Shown here in pieces: positions 53,947 through 63,621 of a DNA stretch of 64,000 nt. The notes beneath the pieces were generated by a model. The model saw only the letters and a list, made by a program, of their open reading frames with translations. It did not search any database and had not been told where the DNA came from. Position 1 is the stretch's first letter; each line of letters begins with the position of its first letter. This DNA comes from an uncultured Bacilli bacterium (GTDB taxonomy: Bacteria > Bacillota_I > Bacilli_A > RF39 > UBA660), in NCBI GenBank assembly GCA_934096705.1, contig CAKOMR010000003.1:50161-114160 (forward strand), in the 5' to 3' direction. The translations under genes and the position numbers were made by a program.

Positions 53947-55142
53947 TAAAACATCTCCTTTAAAATTTTATCTTTATTTTGTAAAAGTTCTACAAACATA
54001 TCAATTTCTTTTTCAGTATTATAAAATGATAAACTCACTCTAATTGTATTATTTACTTTTGTAGCATTTTTCAAAATCTTTGCACAATGATTACCGGCTC
54101 TAACACATATTTTATATTTATTTAGATAAAATGCAACATCTTGAGCAAATATATCATCAACATTAAAAGCCACTACCGCACTATCGCATTCTAAGTTTAT
54201 GATATCTATAAATGGTATTTTAATTAATTTATCTATTAAATAATTTTTTAATTTAGTTTCTCTTTCGTGAATTTTTTCAATACCTATATTATTTATGTAT
54301 TTGATAGCTTCACCAAAACCAATTACTCCGGCGATATTTGGAGTCCCTGCTTCAAGCCTAAATGGTAAATCCTTTAAATATATTTCATTTGGATTATCAA
54401 AAGATTCATTCATACCACCGCCTAAATTAATTGGTTTAAGTTCATCTAGTAATTCTTTTTTACCATATAAAATACCAACACCAGTAGGTCCTAACATTTT
54501 ATGTGCAGAAAACGCCAAAAAATCAACATCTAAATCCTGAACATCAATTTTTATATGTGGAGCACTTTGCGCAGCATCTACGACTACAAAAATGTTATTT
54601 TCATGAGCAAGTTTGCATATTTCCTTTATAGGTCTTACGTCACCTATAACATTTGTGATTTGAGCAAGAGCAATTACTTTAGTTTTTGGAGTAATTGCTT
54701 TCTTTACATTTTCCAAAGTAACATGTAATGACGAATCAAGTTCAATTAACTTAGTAACTGTTTTAATTTCATTTTCACATTTAAACCAAGGAAGAACGTT
54801 TGAGGCATGCTCTGATGTTGTTATTAAAACTTCATCTCCAGGTTCAAGAAGCGGTGCAAAAAAGCCATTTGCAATATAATTTAAACTTTGAGTCGTTCCT
54901 GATGTAAAAATTATTTCTTCATTATATCTAGCATTAATAAATTTTTTTACAAGTTCTCTTGTTTCTTCATACTCATTTGAGGCTTTAAAAGATATATCAT
55001 AATCTCCACGATGCGCATTCGCACTGTAATTACTATAATAATCCACTACTTTATCAATAACACATTTTGGTTTTAAACTCGTAGCTCCATTGTCAAAATA
55101 AACTAAGTCACTACTTAACATTGGAAAATCTTCTCTATTCAT
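53946..55142 (-). CDS. sufS: Cysteine desulfurase SufS
   Basis: 398 residues, PLP-dependent. PLP Lys in SAHKMLGPTG, catalytic Cys in RAGNHCA, and the group II layout of SufS/CsdA. Converts cysteine to alanine, passing sulfur to SufU. Overlaps the short SufB/D-like gene by 8 bp and sufU by one base, so the operon is tightly coupled. Confidence 0.96.
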   Translation of the reverse strand: MNREDFPMLSSDLVYFDNGATSLKPKCVIDKVVDYYSNYSANAHRGDYDISFKASNEYEETRELVKKFINARYNEEIIFTSGTTQSLNYIANGFFAPLLEPGDEVLITTSEHASNVLPWFKCENEIKTVTKLIELDSSLHVTLENVKKAITPKTKVIALAQITNVIGDVRPIKEICKLAHENNIFVVVDAAQSAPHIKIDVQDLDVDFLAFSAHKMLGPTGVGILYGKKELLDELKPINLGGGMNESFDNPNEIYLKDLPFRLEAGTPNIAGVIGFGEAIKYINNIGIEKIHERETKLKNYLIDKLIKIPFIDIINLECDSAVVAFNVDDIFAQDVAFYLNKYKICVRAGNHCAKILKNATKVNNTIRVSLSFYNTEKEIDMFVELLQNKDKILKEMF

Positions 55143-55695
55143 TATTTTCCTCCTTAAAATTTAATAAATTTAAAAATTCATCATCAAATATACCATATTT
55201 AAAACTCTTTTTTAATAAGTCAAAAGTACTTTTTTCATTTATTCCTAAGGATTTTAGGTAATTAATACTTTCCTCACTAAATGGTCCAATTGTTACAAAA
55301 TGAGATGCTTCAACTTCATTTGTATCAATCTCCAAAATAGGTTTAATAACAATTTGTCCCCCATTACACAATCCTTTTAAGTTTTCAACAATAATATTTC
55401 CATTCGTTTTTTCTTCAGCCTTTACAGTAGCATTAACACTACACAAAGCATTATTTGCAAGTCCTCTAAAATTTAAAACACATTTATTATTGTCACCTAG
55501 AATTTTAACATTAATATTAATATTAGAGTTTTCAAAATTTTCATTAGTGAAGTTAACTATTAATAAAGAATTTTCCTTTTGAATAACGTTAATATCAATA
55601 CTTTCATTTTTATCATTATATATATTTAATAAAAGTTTTTGTTTTACTTCAAAATCAAATATGCCACTTTTATTTATCAAATTAACATTATTCAT
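55135..55695 (-). CDS. Short SufB/SufD-like scaffold protein
   Basis: 186 residues from ATG 55695 (AAAAGGAG about 12 nt upstream; an in-frame GTG 30 bp earlier has no RBS). It keeps the end of the SufB/D beta-helix and the C-terminal helical part: KPILEIDTNEVEASHFVTIG and INYLKSLGINEKSTFDLL. Normal SufB and SufD have 400-470 residues, so the N-terminal half is missing, yet the reading frame is intact and tightly packed between sufC and sufS. It is the only SufB/D-type gene in the operon and probably homodimerises on SufC. Functional rather than decayed, by context. Confidence 0.82.
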   Translation of the reverse strand: MNNVNLINKSGIFDFEVKQKLLLNIYNDKNESIDINVIQKENSLLIVNFTNENFENSNININVKILGDNNKCVLNFRGLANNALCSVNATVKAEEKTNGNIIVENLKGLCNGGQIVIKPILEIDTNEVEASHFVTIGPFSEESINYLKSLGINEKSTFDLLKKSFKYGIFDDEFLNLLNFKEENNE

Positions 55696-55717
55696 TAGTA
55701 ATATATTCTCCTTTTCA

Positions 55718-56455
55718 TTATTCACTTATATCACTTGCCTTATTAAAACCTTCATTTTCTATATTTTCTGCTAAATGATAATCACCTGTTTTAATGATTT
55801 TTCCATCAGATAAAATATGAACATAATTTGGTTTAATATACTGTAAAATATTTTTATGATGTGTTATAAGCAAAATACTTGGTTTATTTTCATGATAGTA
55901 TTCATTAATAAAATCAGCTACAACTTTTAATGCATCAACATCAAGGCCAGAATCAAGTTCATCTAAAATAATAAAACTAGGTTTTAATATTCCTAAATGT
56001 AATAGCTCTATCTTCTTTCTTTCGCCACCAGATGCGCCAACATTTATGTCTTTATGAATAAAACTTTTATCTAATTTAAGTTTTTCACAAATTTCTTCCA
56101 TTTGTTTATTAAACTTAAAAATATCAATATTTTGGTTTTCACGTTCTCTTAAAGCACTTCTTAATGCTTCAGCATTAGTTACTCCCTCAATTGCTGGGGG
56201 ATTTTGACTTATTAGCATAACACCATTTTTAGCTATATCATAAGTATCAAGTCCTATTAAATTTTTATCATTATATATTATATTTCCACTTACTTTGTAA
56301 TTTGGATAACCCATAATTATTTTACATAAAGTGCTTTTGCCAATACCGTTTTTTCCCATAATCGCATGAATTTCTCCATCATTAATTGTCATAGAAAAAT
56401 TATCTAGGATCTTTTTATCATCTATATATGCATTTAAATTATTAATTTTAAACAT
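55718..56455 (-). CDS. sufC: SufC, Fe-S assembly ATPase
   Basis: 245 residues from ATG 56455 (GGAGG upstream; an earlier in-frame ATG at 56482 is rejected for lack of an RBS). ABC-type ATPase: Walker A GKNGIGKST, signature SGGERKKIELL, Walker B FIILDELDSGLD, His switch ITHHKNIL. Drives conformational change in the SufB/D scaffold. First gene of sufC - short sufB/D - sufS - sufU. Confidence 0.95.
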   Translation of the reverse strand: MFKINNLNAYIDDKKILDNFSMTINDGEIHAIMGKNGIGKSTLCKIIMGYPNYKVSGNIIYNDKNLIGLDTYDIAKNGVMLISQNPPAIEGVTNAEALRSALRERENQNIDIFKFNKQMEEICEKLKLDKSFIHKDINVGASGGERKKIELLHLGILKPSFIILDELDSGLDVDALKVVADFINEYYHENKPSILLITHHKNILQYIKPNYVHILSDGKIIKTGDYHLAENIENEGFNKASDISE

Positions 56456-56568
56456 AATTCCTCCACACATATTGTAAAACATTTTTCATATAAATAAAAG
56501 GAAAACTTTTCTAAAAATATGCCTTTATATTTTGGTAAAATTATAATATAATTTATTTAGTGAGAATT

Positions 56569-56964
56569 ATGAATAGAGTTTTTGATCCAATTGATATAGT
56601 TTTTATTGTACTTATATCTGCATATTTAATTGTGCTTATTTTAATTGTGCTTATTTTATGGCACCAAAAAGAAAAAAGGATGGCCTTAGAGAAGAAAACT
56701 TTAAATAATAACGATAAAGTTACCACAAAAGAAAATAATAATATTTCTAAAAAAGTTAATAAAGATAATAATAAGGTTACTGTTAACAAAAAAAGGAATA
56801 ATGAAAGTAAAACTATTACAAATAACAAACAAAATATCAATAAAACTAATAAGAAAAAAACTAATAACGTAGTAAGATATAAAGGTAAAGGACCTACAAA
56901 AAAGAAAAATATTTCAAAAAAAAGAAAACCAAAAACAAATGGTAAAAATAAAAAAAGGAAATAA
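56569..56964 (+). CDS. Unknown small membrane protein with Asn/Lys-rich tail
   Basis: 131 residues from ATG 56569. One or two N-terminal helices (about 6-30), then a low-complexity, strongly basic tail of Asn, Lys and Thr (about 35-131). The DNA shows a short internal duplication (ATTGTGCTTATTTTA repeated near 56630-56655). The tail would bind RNA, DNA or anionic polymers nonspecifically. RBS weak. Followed after 3 bp by the DUF1292-like gene. Confidence 0.6.
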   Translation: MNRVFDPIDIVFIVLISAYLIVLILIVLILWHQKEKRMALEKKTLNNNDKVTTKENNNISKKVNKDNNKVTVNKKRNNESKTITNNKQNINKTNKKKTNNVVRYKGKGPTKKKNISKKRKPKTNGKNKKRK

Positions 56965-56967
56965 TTT

Positions 56968-57222
56968 ATGAAAGACGATAAAAAATTTGAATTAATCGAT
57001 GAAAATAATATAAAAAAGAATTATCGTATTTTAGCGGATTTTAATATTAATAATGCATTTTATTTAATTTATACAGATGATAGCATTAACAATGATGGTG
57101 AAATAGAAACATATGCTAATGAATATGAAATATTAAAAGGCAAAATAGTTCTAAAAGAAATCAATGATGAAATACTACCTTTGGTATACAAAAAATGGGA
57201 TGAATTATGTCAAGAAGTATAG
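56968..57222 (+). CDS. DUF1292-like protein
   Basis: 84 residues, acidic and soluble. The pattern (FELIDENNIKKNYRILADF, NAFYLIYTD, YANEYEI, DEILPLVYKKWDEL) resembles DUF1292 (YrzB-type) proteins of Firmicutes, whose function is unknown. RBS AAAGGAA. Overlaps the transglycosylase gene by 16 bp. Confidence 0.65.
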   Translation: MKDDKKFELIDENNIKKNYRILADFNINNAFYLIYTDDSINNDGEIETYANEYEILKGKIVLKEINDEILPLVYKKWDELCQEV

Positions 57223-58385
57223 TAATTAAATTAGATAATAATGGTAACCTATCTGAGGCATATTATTTACACGGTAATCGTACTGATAGCTTAAATAATT
57301 ATTTAATTAGGATTAACCGCATTTTAAACGAGTTTGATAATGTATCATATAAAAAAATTGGGTATAGCGAAATTGAAATTATAGATACGGCAGTTATAAA
57401 AAAACTTTTAAGTAGGCTTCCTAATAATAGTATAAGCAAGGAAAATGCTAGTAAAAAAGTAATTGCCAGTGTCATGGTAGTTGCAACAATGCTTGGGGCT
57501 TCTAAAATGCTTAAAGAATCCACAAAAAGCAATAATAAAACAGATTCTTTATCTAGCATACCTGCACAAGAAAGTACAATTGAAAATTTAAAAAACAATA
57601 ATAAAGAGGAAAAACCTATAATGCAAGAAAATGACATTATATCTTATTCCATAGAAAAAACTGATACTCTAAATCAAAATGTCACTTCTTATTCTGTAGA
57701 AAGTCTCGAAGAAGATAAAGAACCAACAATAATAATCGAAACACCATATACTTTCGATGAAGACATTCCAGTATATGAATTTGATTATGAAGATCGCTCA
57801 AATAGTGAAAAAAGTAATTTTGCTAAAGATAATTATACTGATATTGTAAATAAGTATTCTGCAATGTATGGGCTAGATAATAAACTTGTATTAGCTATGC
57901 TTACACAAGAAAATGCTTATAATGAAATTAATTATTCAAATATTGGAGCAAATGGTGTTATGCAAATAGAATCAATTTGGTATGGTCAAAATATTTGCGC
58001 ATATAATTATCAAAATAATACTTATGAAACCATAACTATTGAAAAAGATAAATTAACTGATCCAGATTACTCTATTAAAATTGGTTGTATGATTTTAAAC
58101 AACTATTATACTAGTTTATATAATAATTATGTTACTACTGGAATTATTTCAAAAAGTGACTCTATCTTAGCTACTGTTATCGCATACAATAAGGGTATTA
58201 CAGCTATTTGTAATTTAATTAACACATATGGTTCTAATTTTACTTCACATATTTCGGAAACAAAAGGTGGAGATAATGACTATATAAACCATGTTTCTAG
58301 TTATATGGAAGATATGTCACTTGTACAATTACAAAATAAGGAAGACTCCCCTTCTGAATTAGTATTTGACAATTTAAGCAGATAA
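57207..58385 (+). CDS. Membrane-anchored lytic transglycosylase (SLT domain)
   Basis: 392 residues: a cytoplasmic N-terminus of about 88 residues, one helix (about 89-107), a disordered acidic linker (about 108-205), then an SLT/lysozyme-like domain with Glu in LTQENAYNE, GANGVMQIES and IAYNKG. It cleaves peptidoglycan glycan strands. The long N-terminal cytoplasmic part is unusual for such enzymes and may link it to a cell-cycle or synthesis complex. Overlaps the preceding gene; ends at a strong terminator. Confidence 0.85.
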   Translation: MSRSIVIKLDNNGNLSEAYYLHGNRTDSLNNYLIRINRILNEFDNVSYKKIGYSEIEIIDTAVIKKLLSRLPNNSISKENASKKVIASVMVVATMLGASKMLKESTKSNNKTDSLSSIPAQESTIENLKNNNKEEKPIMQENDIISYSIEKTDTLNQNVTSYSVESLEEDKEPTIIIETPYTFDEDIPVYEFDYEDRSNSEKSNFAKDNYTDIVNKYSAMYGLDNKLVLAMLTQENAYNEINYSNIGANGVMQIESIWYGQNICAYNYQNNTYETITIEKDKLTDPDYSIKIGCMILNNYYTSLYNNYVTTGIISKSDSILATVIAYNKGITAICNLINTYGSNFTSHISETKGGDNDYINHVSSYMEDMSLVQLQNKEDSPSELVFDNLSR

Positions 58386-58421
58386 AAAGGTTCATATCAT
58401 AATTTGATATGAACCTTTTTT
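58384..58421. terminator. Strong bidirectional terminator
   Basis: Sixteen-base stem: AAAAAGGTTCATATCA (58384-58399) pairs with TGATATGAACCTTTTT (58405-58420), five-base loop. Serves the convergent transglycosylase and LCP genes. Confidence 0.95.
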
Positions 58422-60288
58422 AGTTCTCTAAAGCCGATGCTCCATTTATATAAAAGTTTATTGAATTAATAGTTCTCAATAAAGTTCCTGCATTTACATC
58501 TTGATGCGATATTAAATCAATACCAATTTCATCATTATAATAATCGCTATGATTATCAACATATGTAAATTTACAATTCAAGTCATTTTGGCTGCAATAA
58601 TCCCTTGCATCATCTTTACTTTTACCAATAAAATTTGGTAGTGTGCTATTTGTCGCTCCACTTCTTAAACCCTTTCCTGCTATATAAGGCTCATAAGTAT
58701 CATTAATTGAGTAACTAAATGTTTTTTCTATAGTAGGATTTTCCTTGCCTAAATTTATATTCATTACGTTAATAATATCCTGTAAACTTGAATCATAATA
58801 TCCAAGTGCTGAAGCAACTCTACCAGATGAAATATATACATTTAAATTATAAACTTCTAAATAAGTTTTTTGAATATTAATAAATTCCTCATCTTTCATC
58901 ATATTGCTGACCATTTTTTTCAAGATTTTATATGATGATAAAATTTGATCAGTTGACATATTCGTAGATATATTATCACTTACAGCATTTAAAACTTTCT
59001 CAAATTGATTATAGCTTCTTATAGTAAGCATTTTCTTTGCCATTGCCATAATTACATCTTGTTGATGTTTATTTCTAGCTAAATCACTAATTGCATATAA
59101 ATGCCTACAACGAGAATAAGCTAGTGCCTGCTCGCCATTTAAATTTTGAATACCTGTATCAATATAAACTGTATGTGGTCCCCATAATCTATCACTATTT
59201 TGTTCACATACTTTTCCCTTACAATCAACTCCTTGATTATAATTAAAATCTGGTGGTTCTACATCAACTGTAATTCCTTCAAGAGCTTCAACTAAATCAA
59301 CAACACCTTTAAAATTAATTTTGACATAATAGTCTATATCAATACCAGTTAATTTTTCAATTGTGTCAGTCACACATTTTGTTCCATATGCAGCCGAAGA
59401 ATTTATCTTATTATATTGATTGTTTCTACATACAATTGGAACATATGTATCTCTTGGAATTGAGAATAATGTTGCACTATATGTCTGTGGATTAAATGTA
59501 GCTAAAATAAGTGTATCGCCGTTAAACGCCGCATCATCATCAAGACCATCTCCTTCTGAATCAACACCTAAAATAAGCGCTGTAAATGGTTCATTTAAAC
59601 TTTTATTAGTTATAAGTTTTTCATCATTTGATATCTTCTTTTTCTCAGACATTTCGAACACTTTTTTAGTTTCGTTACCAATATTTGAAAAATCTTTTTC
59701 ACTACTATATCTTATAACATAACTACCACTTATTAAAATTGCGCCAATTTTTTTATCATATAAATCATATAGCATGTCTAAATAGTTATCATATTCTTTG
59801 ATTTCATTATCTAAATTTTCTTTTGTTAATAACTTGTCTGCTAAAATATATCCTTCATAATCACTTTCGTCATTTATTTTTCCAATTACAGAATTATTAT
59901 CAAACTTTTCATTTACTAATGTAACTAAGTATGTTTTGTAATTTACATTATTTTTTGAACTAAGTGAACCAATTTTGCCATAAATGAAATTAATAACAGT
60001 TGAACCAAAGCAGAAGATTACTATTAAAATCATAGAAATTATTGATGTAATTATTAAATGAGTATACTTTCTTAAAACCAATTTAAATAAATTTATTATA
60101 ATAAATAAGATAAGATACAATGCAAGGAATACAAGTACAATATACCTTATAACTGTTTCTATTCCAGTTAATGAAATAATACTTTTAGCAAAAAAGACAA
60201 AACTTACAGTATAAGCAATAATTACTATGAAATAAAGAATCCTTGCCCATAATTTGCTACGATGAAATTTTCTTTTCAATTGTTTCAT
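58420..60288 (-). CDS. LytR-CpsA-Psr (LCP) transferase with C-terminal PASTA-like domain
   Basis: 622 residues. Three to four N-terminal helices (about 18-115), an accessory region, then the LCP domain: ALILGVDSEG, FNGDTLILATF, FSIPRDTYV, INSSAAYG and LNGEQALAYSRCRH...RNKHQQD, with the expected Asp/Arg residues for pyrophosphate. The C-terminus holds a PASTA-like unit (LPNFIGKSKDDARDYC...). LCP proteins attach teichoic acids or other glycopolymers to peptidoglycan; PASTA binds wall muropeptides. Third gene of the LTA-synthase operon, overlapping the previous stop by one base. Confidence 0.9.
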   Translation of the reverse strand: MKQLKRKFHRSKLWARILYFIVIIAYTVSFVFFAKSIISLTGIETVIRYIVLVFLALYLILFIIINLFKLVLRKYTHLIITSIISMILIVIFCFGSTVINFIYGKIGSLSSKNNVNYKTYLVTLVNEKFDNNSVIGKINDESDYEGYILADKLLTKENLDNEIKEYDNYLDMLYDLYDKKIGAILISGSYVIRYSSEKDFSNIGNETKKVFEMSEKKKISNDEKLITNKSLNEPFTALILGVDSEGDGLDDDAAFNGDTLILATFNPQTYSATLFSIPRDTYVPIVCRNNQYNKINSSAAYGTKCVTDTIEKLTGIDIDYYVKINFKGVVDLVEALEGITVDVEPPDFNYNQGVDCKGKVCEQNSDRLWGPHTVYIDTGIQNLNGEQALAYSRCRHLYAISDLARNKHQQDVIMAMAKKMLTIRSYNQFEKVLNAVSDNISTNMSTDQILSSYKILKKMVSNMMKDEEFINIQKTYLEVYNLNVYISSGRVASALGYYDSSLQDIINVMNINLGKENPTIEKTFSYSINDTYEPYIAGKGLRSGATNSTLPNFIGKSKDDARDYCSQNDLNCKFTYVDNHSDYYNDEIGIDLISHQDVNAGTLLRTINSINFYINGASALEN

Positions 60289-60908
60289 TATTTTACCTCC
60301 GGCGTAAATGATACAACATAAAGTTTATCATCAATTTTAATTATTTCAACTTTTCCTTTATCATCATAACCTAAATCTTTTTTATATGTCCAATTTAAAG
60401 TAATAACATCAGAATCATATTTTACATTATCATATGTAAATGTAGATTTTTCTTTGCCCGCTATTGAAATACTTTCAACAACTGGATATTCATTATTTTT
60501 TCTTACACTTTTATCTTTTAAATATTTATACATGGTACTTTGAACTCTATTTTTAAAATTTTCTTTATCATAAACATATTCCAAAGAACCAACATCATAC
60601 ATATTCTCTTTATTATCAATTGTATATAAGTCTATTATAAATAATTTACTTAATATTTCAGCGTATTTGTCATAATCAATTTGGTCACTGCTTAAAATAC
60701 TTTTTAATTCGTTAAAATTTTCTTTCATTAAATTAGTATTATTTCTATCAAGTGTGTAATCAAATTTTTCTGTTTTATCCACGCTTTTAGTTAAAAAGCC
60801 ATTTCCATTTTTATTAAAAAGTAAAAAATATAAAATAGCACAAATGATTATTAAAGCAATGACTATAAAAATTATTGCCTTTTTTACCCTTTTTTTCTTT
60901 TTACTCAT
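60288..60908 (-). CDS. Unknown membrane-anchored protein
   Basis: 206 residues: Lys/Arg-rich start, one helix (about 9-29), then an extracytoplasmic alpha/beta domain resembling NTF2-like folds in layout. No family recognised. It starts and ends by one-base overlaps with the LTA-synthase-like and LCP genes, so it should work in the same glycopolymer process. Confidence 0.7.
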   Translation of the reverse strand: MSKKKKRVKKAIIFIVIALIIICAILYFLLFNKNGNGFLTKSVDKTEKFDYTLDRNNTNLMKENFNELKSILSSDQIDYDKYAEILSKLFIIDLYTIDNKENMYDVGSLEYVYDKENFKNRVQSTMYKYLKDKSVRKNNEYPVVESISIAGKEKSTFTYDNVKYDSDVITLNWTYKKDLGYDDKGKVEIIKIDDKLYVVSFTPEVK

Positions 60909-62935
60909 TACTTTGTCTCCTTTTTATTTAATAAATCGTAAACTATAATTGAATTTGATACATCCAAAATTTGTTCAACATAATCCTTATTCTTATTAAC
61001 ATAATTGTCATCAATAATTGTACCATCCTTTAAAACATAGTACTCTCCAGTAGAATTATTATAATACATTGTGTTTGTTAAATAATTGCCATTAGGAAAA
61101 GCAATAACATTGTTATTTTTTATATTAAATATATCATGGCCTAATGCAAATTCATTTTTTAAACCAAACATATTTAGTATTGTTGGAGATACATCTATCA
61201 TACCCATATAATAATCAATTTTTCCTTTAAATACATTTTTTAATTTCTGATTTTTAGTCCATATAATTAAAGGTGTCTTTTTATTTAGCTCATGTTTAAA
61301 CGAATCGTAATTTATATAATTTTCGTCATTTTCTGAGTACAATTCTCCAGTTTCTGGATTATGATTATATAAGTAATTTAAATCCTTACGAGTGAGTTTT
61401 GCATCATGATCACCATAAAAAACAAATATTGTATTTTCAAATGCTGGTGATTCATTAATATAATTAATTAAGTCTCCTAAAGCACTATCAGCATAATGAA
61501 CACTTGTTAAATAGTTACCAGCATCTGTGCCAGCAAGGTAATTTGACGAACTAGTAATTGATTTATTTGTTGTTTCGTCAACGACAGTATAACTTTCAGT
61601 AAAGTCAAATTCTCCATACTTATCAATAAATATAAATGGTGAATGATTAGAAAGTGTTATTACAGTTCCCATATAATTAGAATTATTACTTTCAATATTT
61701 TCTAGAATTGGGATTGCCTCTTTAAAGAAAAGTTTATCATTTATACCTAAATTTATGACATCATCTTGAGTATAAGTAAAACTTTCTTCAAAATACATTC
61801 CGTTATACCCTAATAAAGGATGAATTTTATTTCTATTCCACATTGAGGAAGCGTTTCCATGCATACTAAATGTATAATATCCTTCATTACTTAGTATTTT
61901 GGGTAAAGTATTATAATTTCTATTGTAATAACTTACAAAAACTGTACCTGAAGCTGCTGGCATTAAGCTAGTTAAAAGTGTAAACTCTGTGTCTGATGAT
62001 GTACCAGTAGAAACTTGAGGATAGAAATTAGAAAAAAACATCCCTTCTTTTGCAAGTTTATTTAAATTCGGAGTAACTTCTTTATTGTTAAATTTTAAAT
62101 CCATAACAAAGTCTTGCATACTTTCCATATGAACAAATACAATATTATACCCTTTTAAAATATTTGTATATTCATTTGCTTCTTTATATTTATTATTTTC
62201 ATCACTTGAATAATAAGTGTTAAACAATTTTAAAGCATCTTCATATCCAAATAAACTATTAATTTTTGGTCTTAATGTTTGAACTAAATCATTTCCTTGA
62301 TATAAAATTATGCCAAATCTTTCTACAATATATACACGATTCCATTGTTTAGATAGTCTTGAATAATCAGAACCTTTTGTAAATGCAAAACTAAGAGCTA
62401 AAAAAATTATACCTGCAATAATAGTTGATAAAACCATTTTTTTACTTTTTTCAACACAGTTAATATAATTGTAATAGCTCGATTTTGAAAGTTTTCTATG
62501 AACTAATTCAAAAAGTATCGGAAATATAATAAATACTAAATAATTTATTTTAAACTTTTCCCAAATTGAACCCGTAACTGTTTCAGTCTGTGATAATGAT
62601 GCAATTTCTCCAAAAGAAGCAAATGATGAATAAAAAAGGTAATATATAGAATTAACAAGACCCATCAAACAAAAAATACATACCCAGATAAAAAAATACT
62701 TATATTGTTTTTGAGGTTTAATAAAATATCCAAACGCTCCAATAAGCAGTATAAGACCAATATCTGTTATAAATGGGAAAATTGATTTACCAATTCCAAT
62801 TGTATTACTTCTCGCAATAGTAGTACTTAATATCGATATTAGTACATATGATAAAAATAATCTATTAGAAATAATATATTCAATAAGTGATTTTTTGATT
62901 TTTTTATACATTTTTTTATTTACTTTTTTTTCCAT
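60908..62935 (-). CDS. LTA synthase-family phosphoglycerol transferase
   Basis: 675 residues: about five N-terminal helices (to about 190), then a sulfatase-fold extracytoplasmic domain with VFVHMESMQDF (metal Glu), the nucleophile Thr in STGTSSDTEFTL, SMHGNASSMWNR and FVFYGDHDAKL. Transfers glycerol phosphate from phosphatidylglycerol to grow lipoteichoic acid, or a related polymer. RBS AAGGA. First gene of a three-gene operon with the unknown protein and the LCP-PASTA protein. Confidence 0.93.
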   Translation of the reverse strand: MEKKVNKKMYKKIKKSLIEYIISNRLFLSYVLISILSTTIARSNTIGIGKSIFPFITDIGLILLIGAFGYFIKPQKQYKYFFIWVCIFCLMGLVNSIYYLFYSSFASFGEIASLSQTETVTGSIWEKFKINYLVFIIFPILFELVHRKLSKSSYYNYINCVEKSKKMVLSTIIAGIIFLALSFAFTKGSDYSRLSKQWNRVYIVERFGIILYQGNDLVQTLRPKINSLFGYEDALKLFNTYYSSDENNKYKEANEYTNILKGYNIVFVHMESMQDFVMDLKFNNKEVTPNLNKLAKEGMFFSNFYPQVSTGTSSDTEFTLLTSLMPAASGTVFVSYYNRNYNTLPKILSNEGYYTFSMHGNASSMWNRNKIHPLLGYNGMYFEESFTYTQDDVINLGINDKLFFKEAIPILENIESNNSNYMGTVITLSNHSPFIFIDKYGEFDFTESYTVVDETTNKSITSSSNYLAGTDAGNYLTSVHYADSALGDLINYINESPAFENTIFVFYGDHDAKLTRKDLNYLYNHNPETGELYSENDENYINYDSFKHELNKKTPLIIWTKNQKLKNVFKGKIDYYMGMIDVSPTILNMFGLKNEFALGHDIFNIKNNNVIAFPNGNYLTNTMYYNNSTGEYYVLKDGTIIDDNYVNKNKDYVEQILDVSNSIIVYDLLNKKETK

Positions 62936-62992
62936 AAAATCCTTCTTATCAAATTTAATTATATCAACTTTTATTTTTTTTTACAATTAGTC

Positions 62993-63022
62993 TTGAAATA
63001 TTTATATATAATATGGTAAAAT
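62993..63022 (+). promoter_or_regulatory. Promoter of tRNA-Gly
   Basis: TTGAAA (62993-62998), 18-bp spacer, TAAAAT (63017-63022). Confidence 0.55.
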
Positions 63023-63041
63023 ATTTACACGTACAGGAAAT

Positions 63042-63116
63042 GCAGGTGTAGTACAGCGGTTAGTATGCGGCCTTGCCAAGGCTGAGACGGCGGTTCGATT
63101 CCGCTCACTTGCTCCA
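63042..63116 (+). tRNA. tRNA-Gly (anticodon GCC), CCA encoded
   Basis: 75 nt. The acceptor stem pairs GCAGGTG with CACTTGC (one G-U pair), discriminator T, and genome-encoded CCA. The anticodon loop TTGCCAA gives GCC. The T arm contains GGTTCGATTCC. All arms fold cleanly. Confidence 0.95.
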
Positions 63117-63154
63117 GAAGCAAAAATCGTCGCACCAAAGCGATGTTAATGATT

Positions 63155-63182
63155 AAATCAATCAGGAATGATTGATTTTTTT
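63155..63182 (+). terminator. Terminator of tRNA-Gly
   Basis: Stem AAATCAATC / GATTGATTT (63155-63178) with a six-base loop, then Ts. Confidence 0.85.
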
Positions 63183-63507
63183 GTCGTTTAAGAAAGGTGC
63201 TTATGATTATAAATTGCCATTTGAAATTAATCATAAACAAGAAATGGTTTTAGTTTCATCCCCGATGAAAAGAAAACAAGTAAATAAATACTTGGGTTAT
63301 TTAAGAGAATCTTTTGAAATTGAATATAGTGAAGATAAAGGCGATAGCACAGAAAATGGTATGACAGTATTTGATTCTGCAATACCAAATAATTATGAAT
63401 TGTTGAAAGTAATACCAATAATAGATTTAAATTTATTTAGGGGAAAAGATATAACATTTGGATTAGTATTTAGACCCACTATTAAAGAGATAATTAATGA
63501 AAAATAA
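63172..63507 (+). pseudogene. Coding remnant without a usable start
   Basis: An open frame of 111 codons, but its first possible codon (TTG) lies inside the tRNA terminator and no RBS precedes it or the later ATG at 63244. The translation is ordinary and soluble (PMKRKQVNKYLGYLRESFEIEY, DLNLFRGKDITFGLVF). Likely the 3' part of a lost gene; family not recognised. Confidence 0.45.
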
Positions 63508-63621
63508 TAAGCAGGATAAAGGGAATGATAGTACTGTCCTAATTTATTCTATATAAATAAAGGGATAGTTGTGCTATCATTTCTTATTTTGCACTTGCAA
63601 AATTGAGTTAAAAATATGTAA

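Noticed and set aside
56569..56964. Antisense frame on the minus strand (about 56553-56840)
   Set aside because: An ordinary shadow of the Asn/Lys-rich tail read backwards as hydrophobic residues. It has no RBS.
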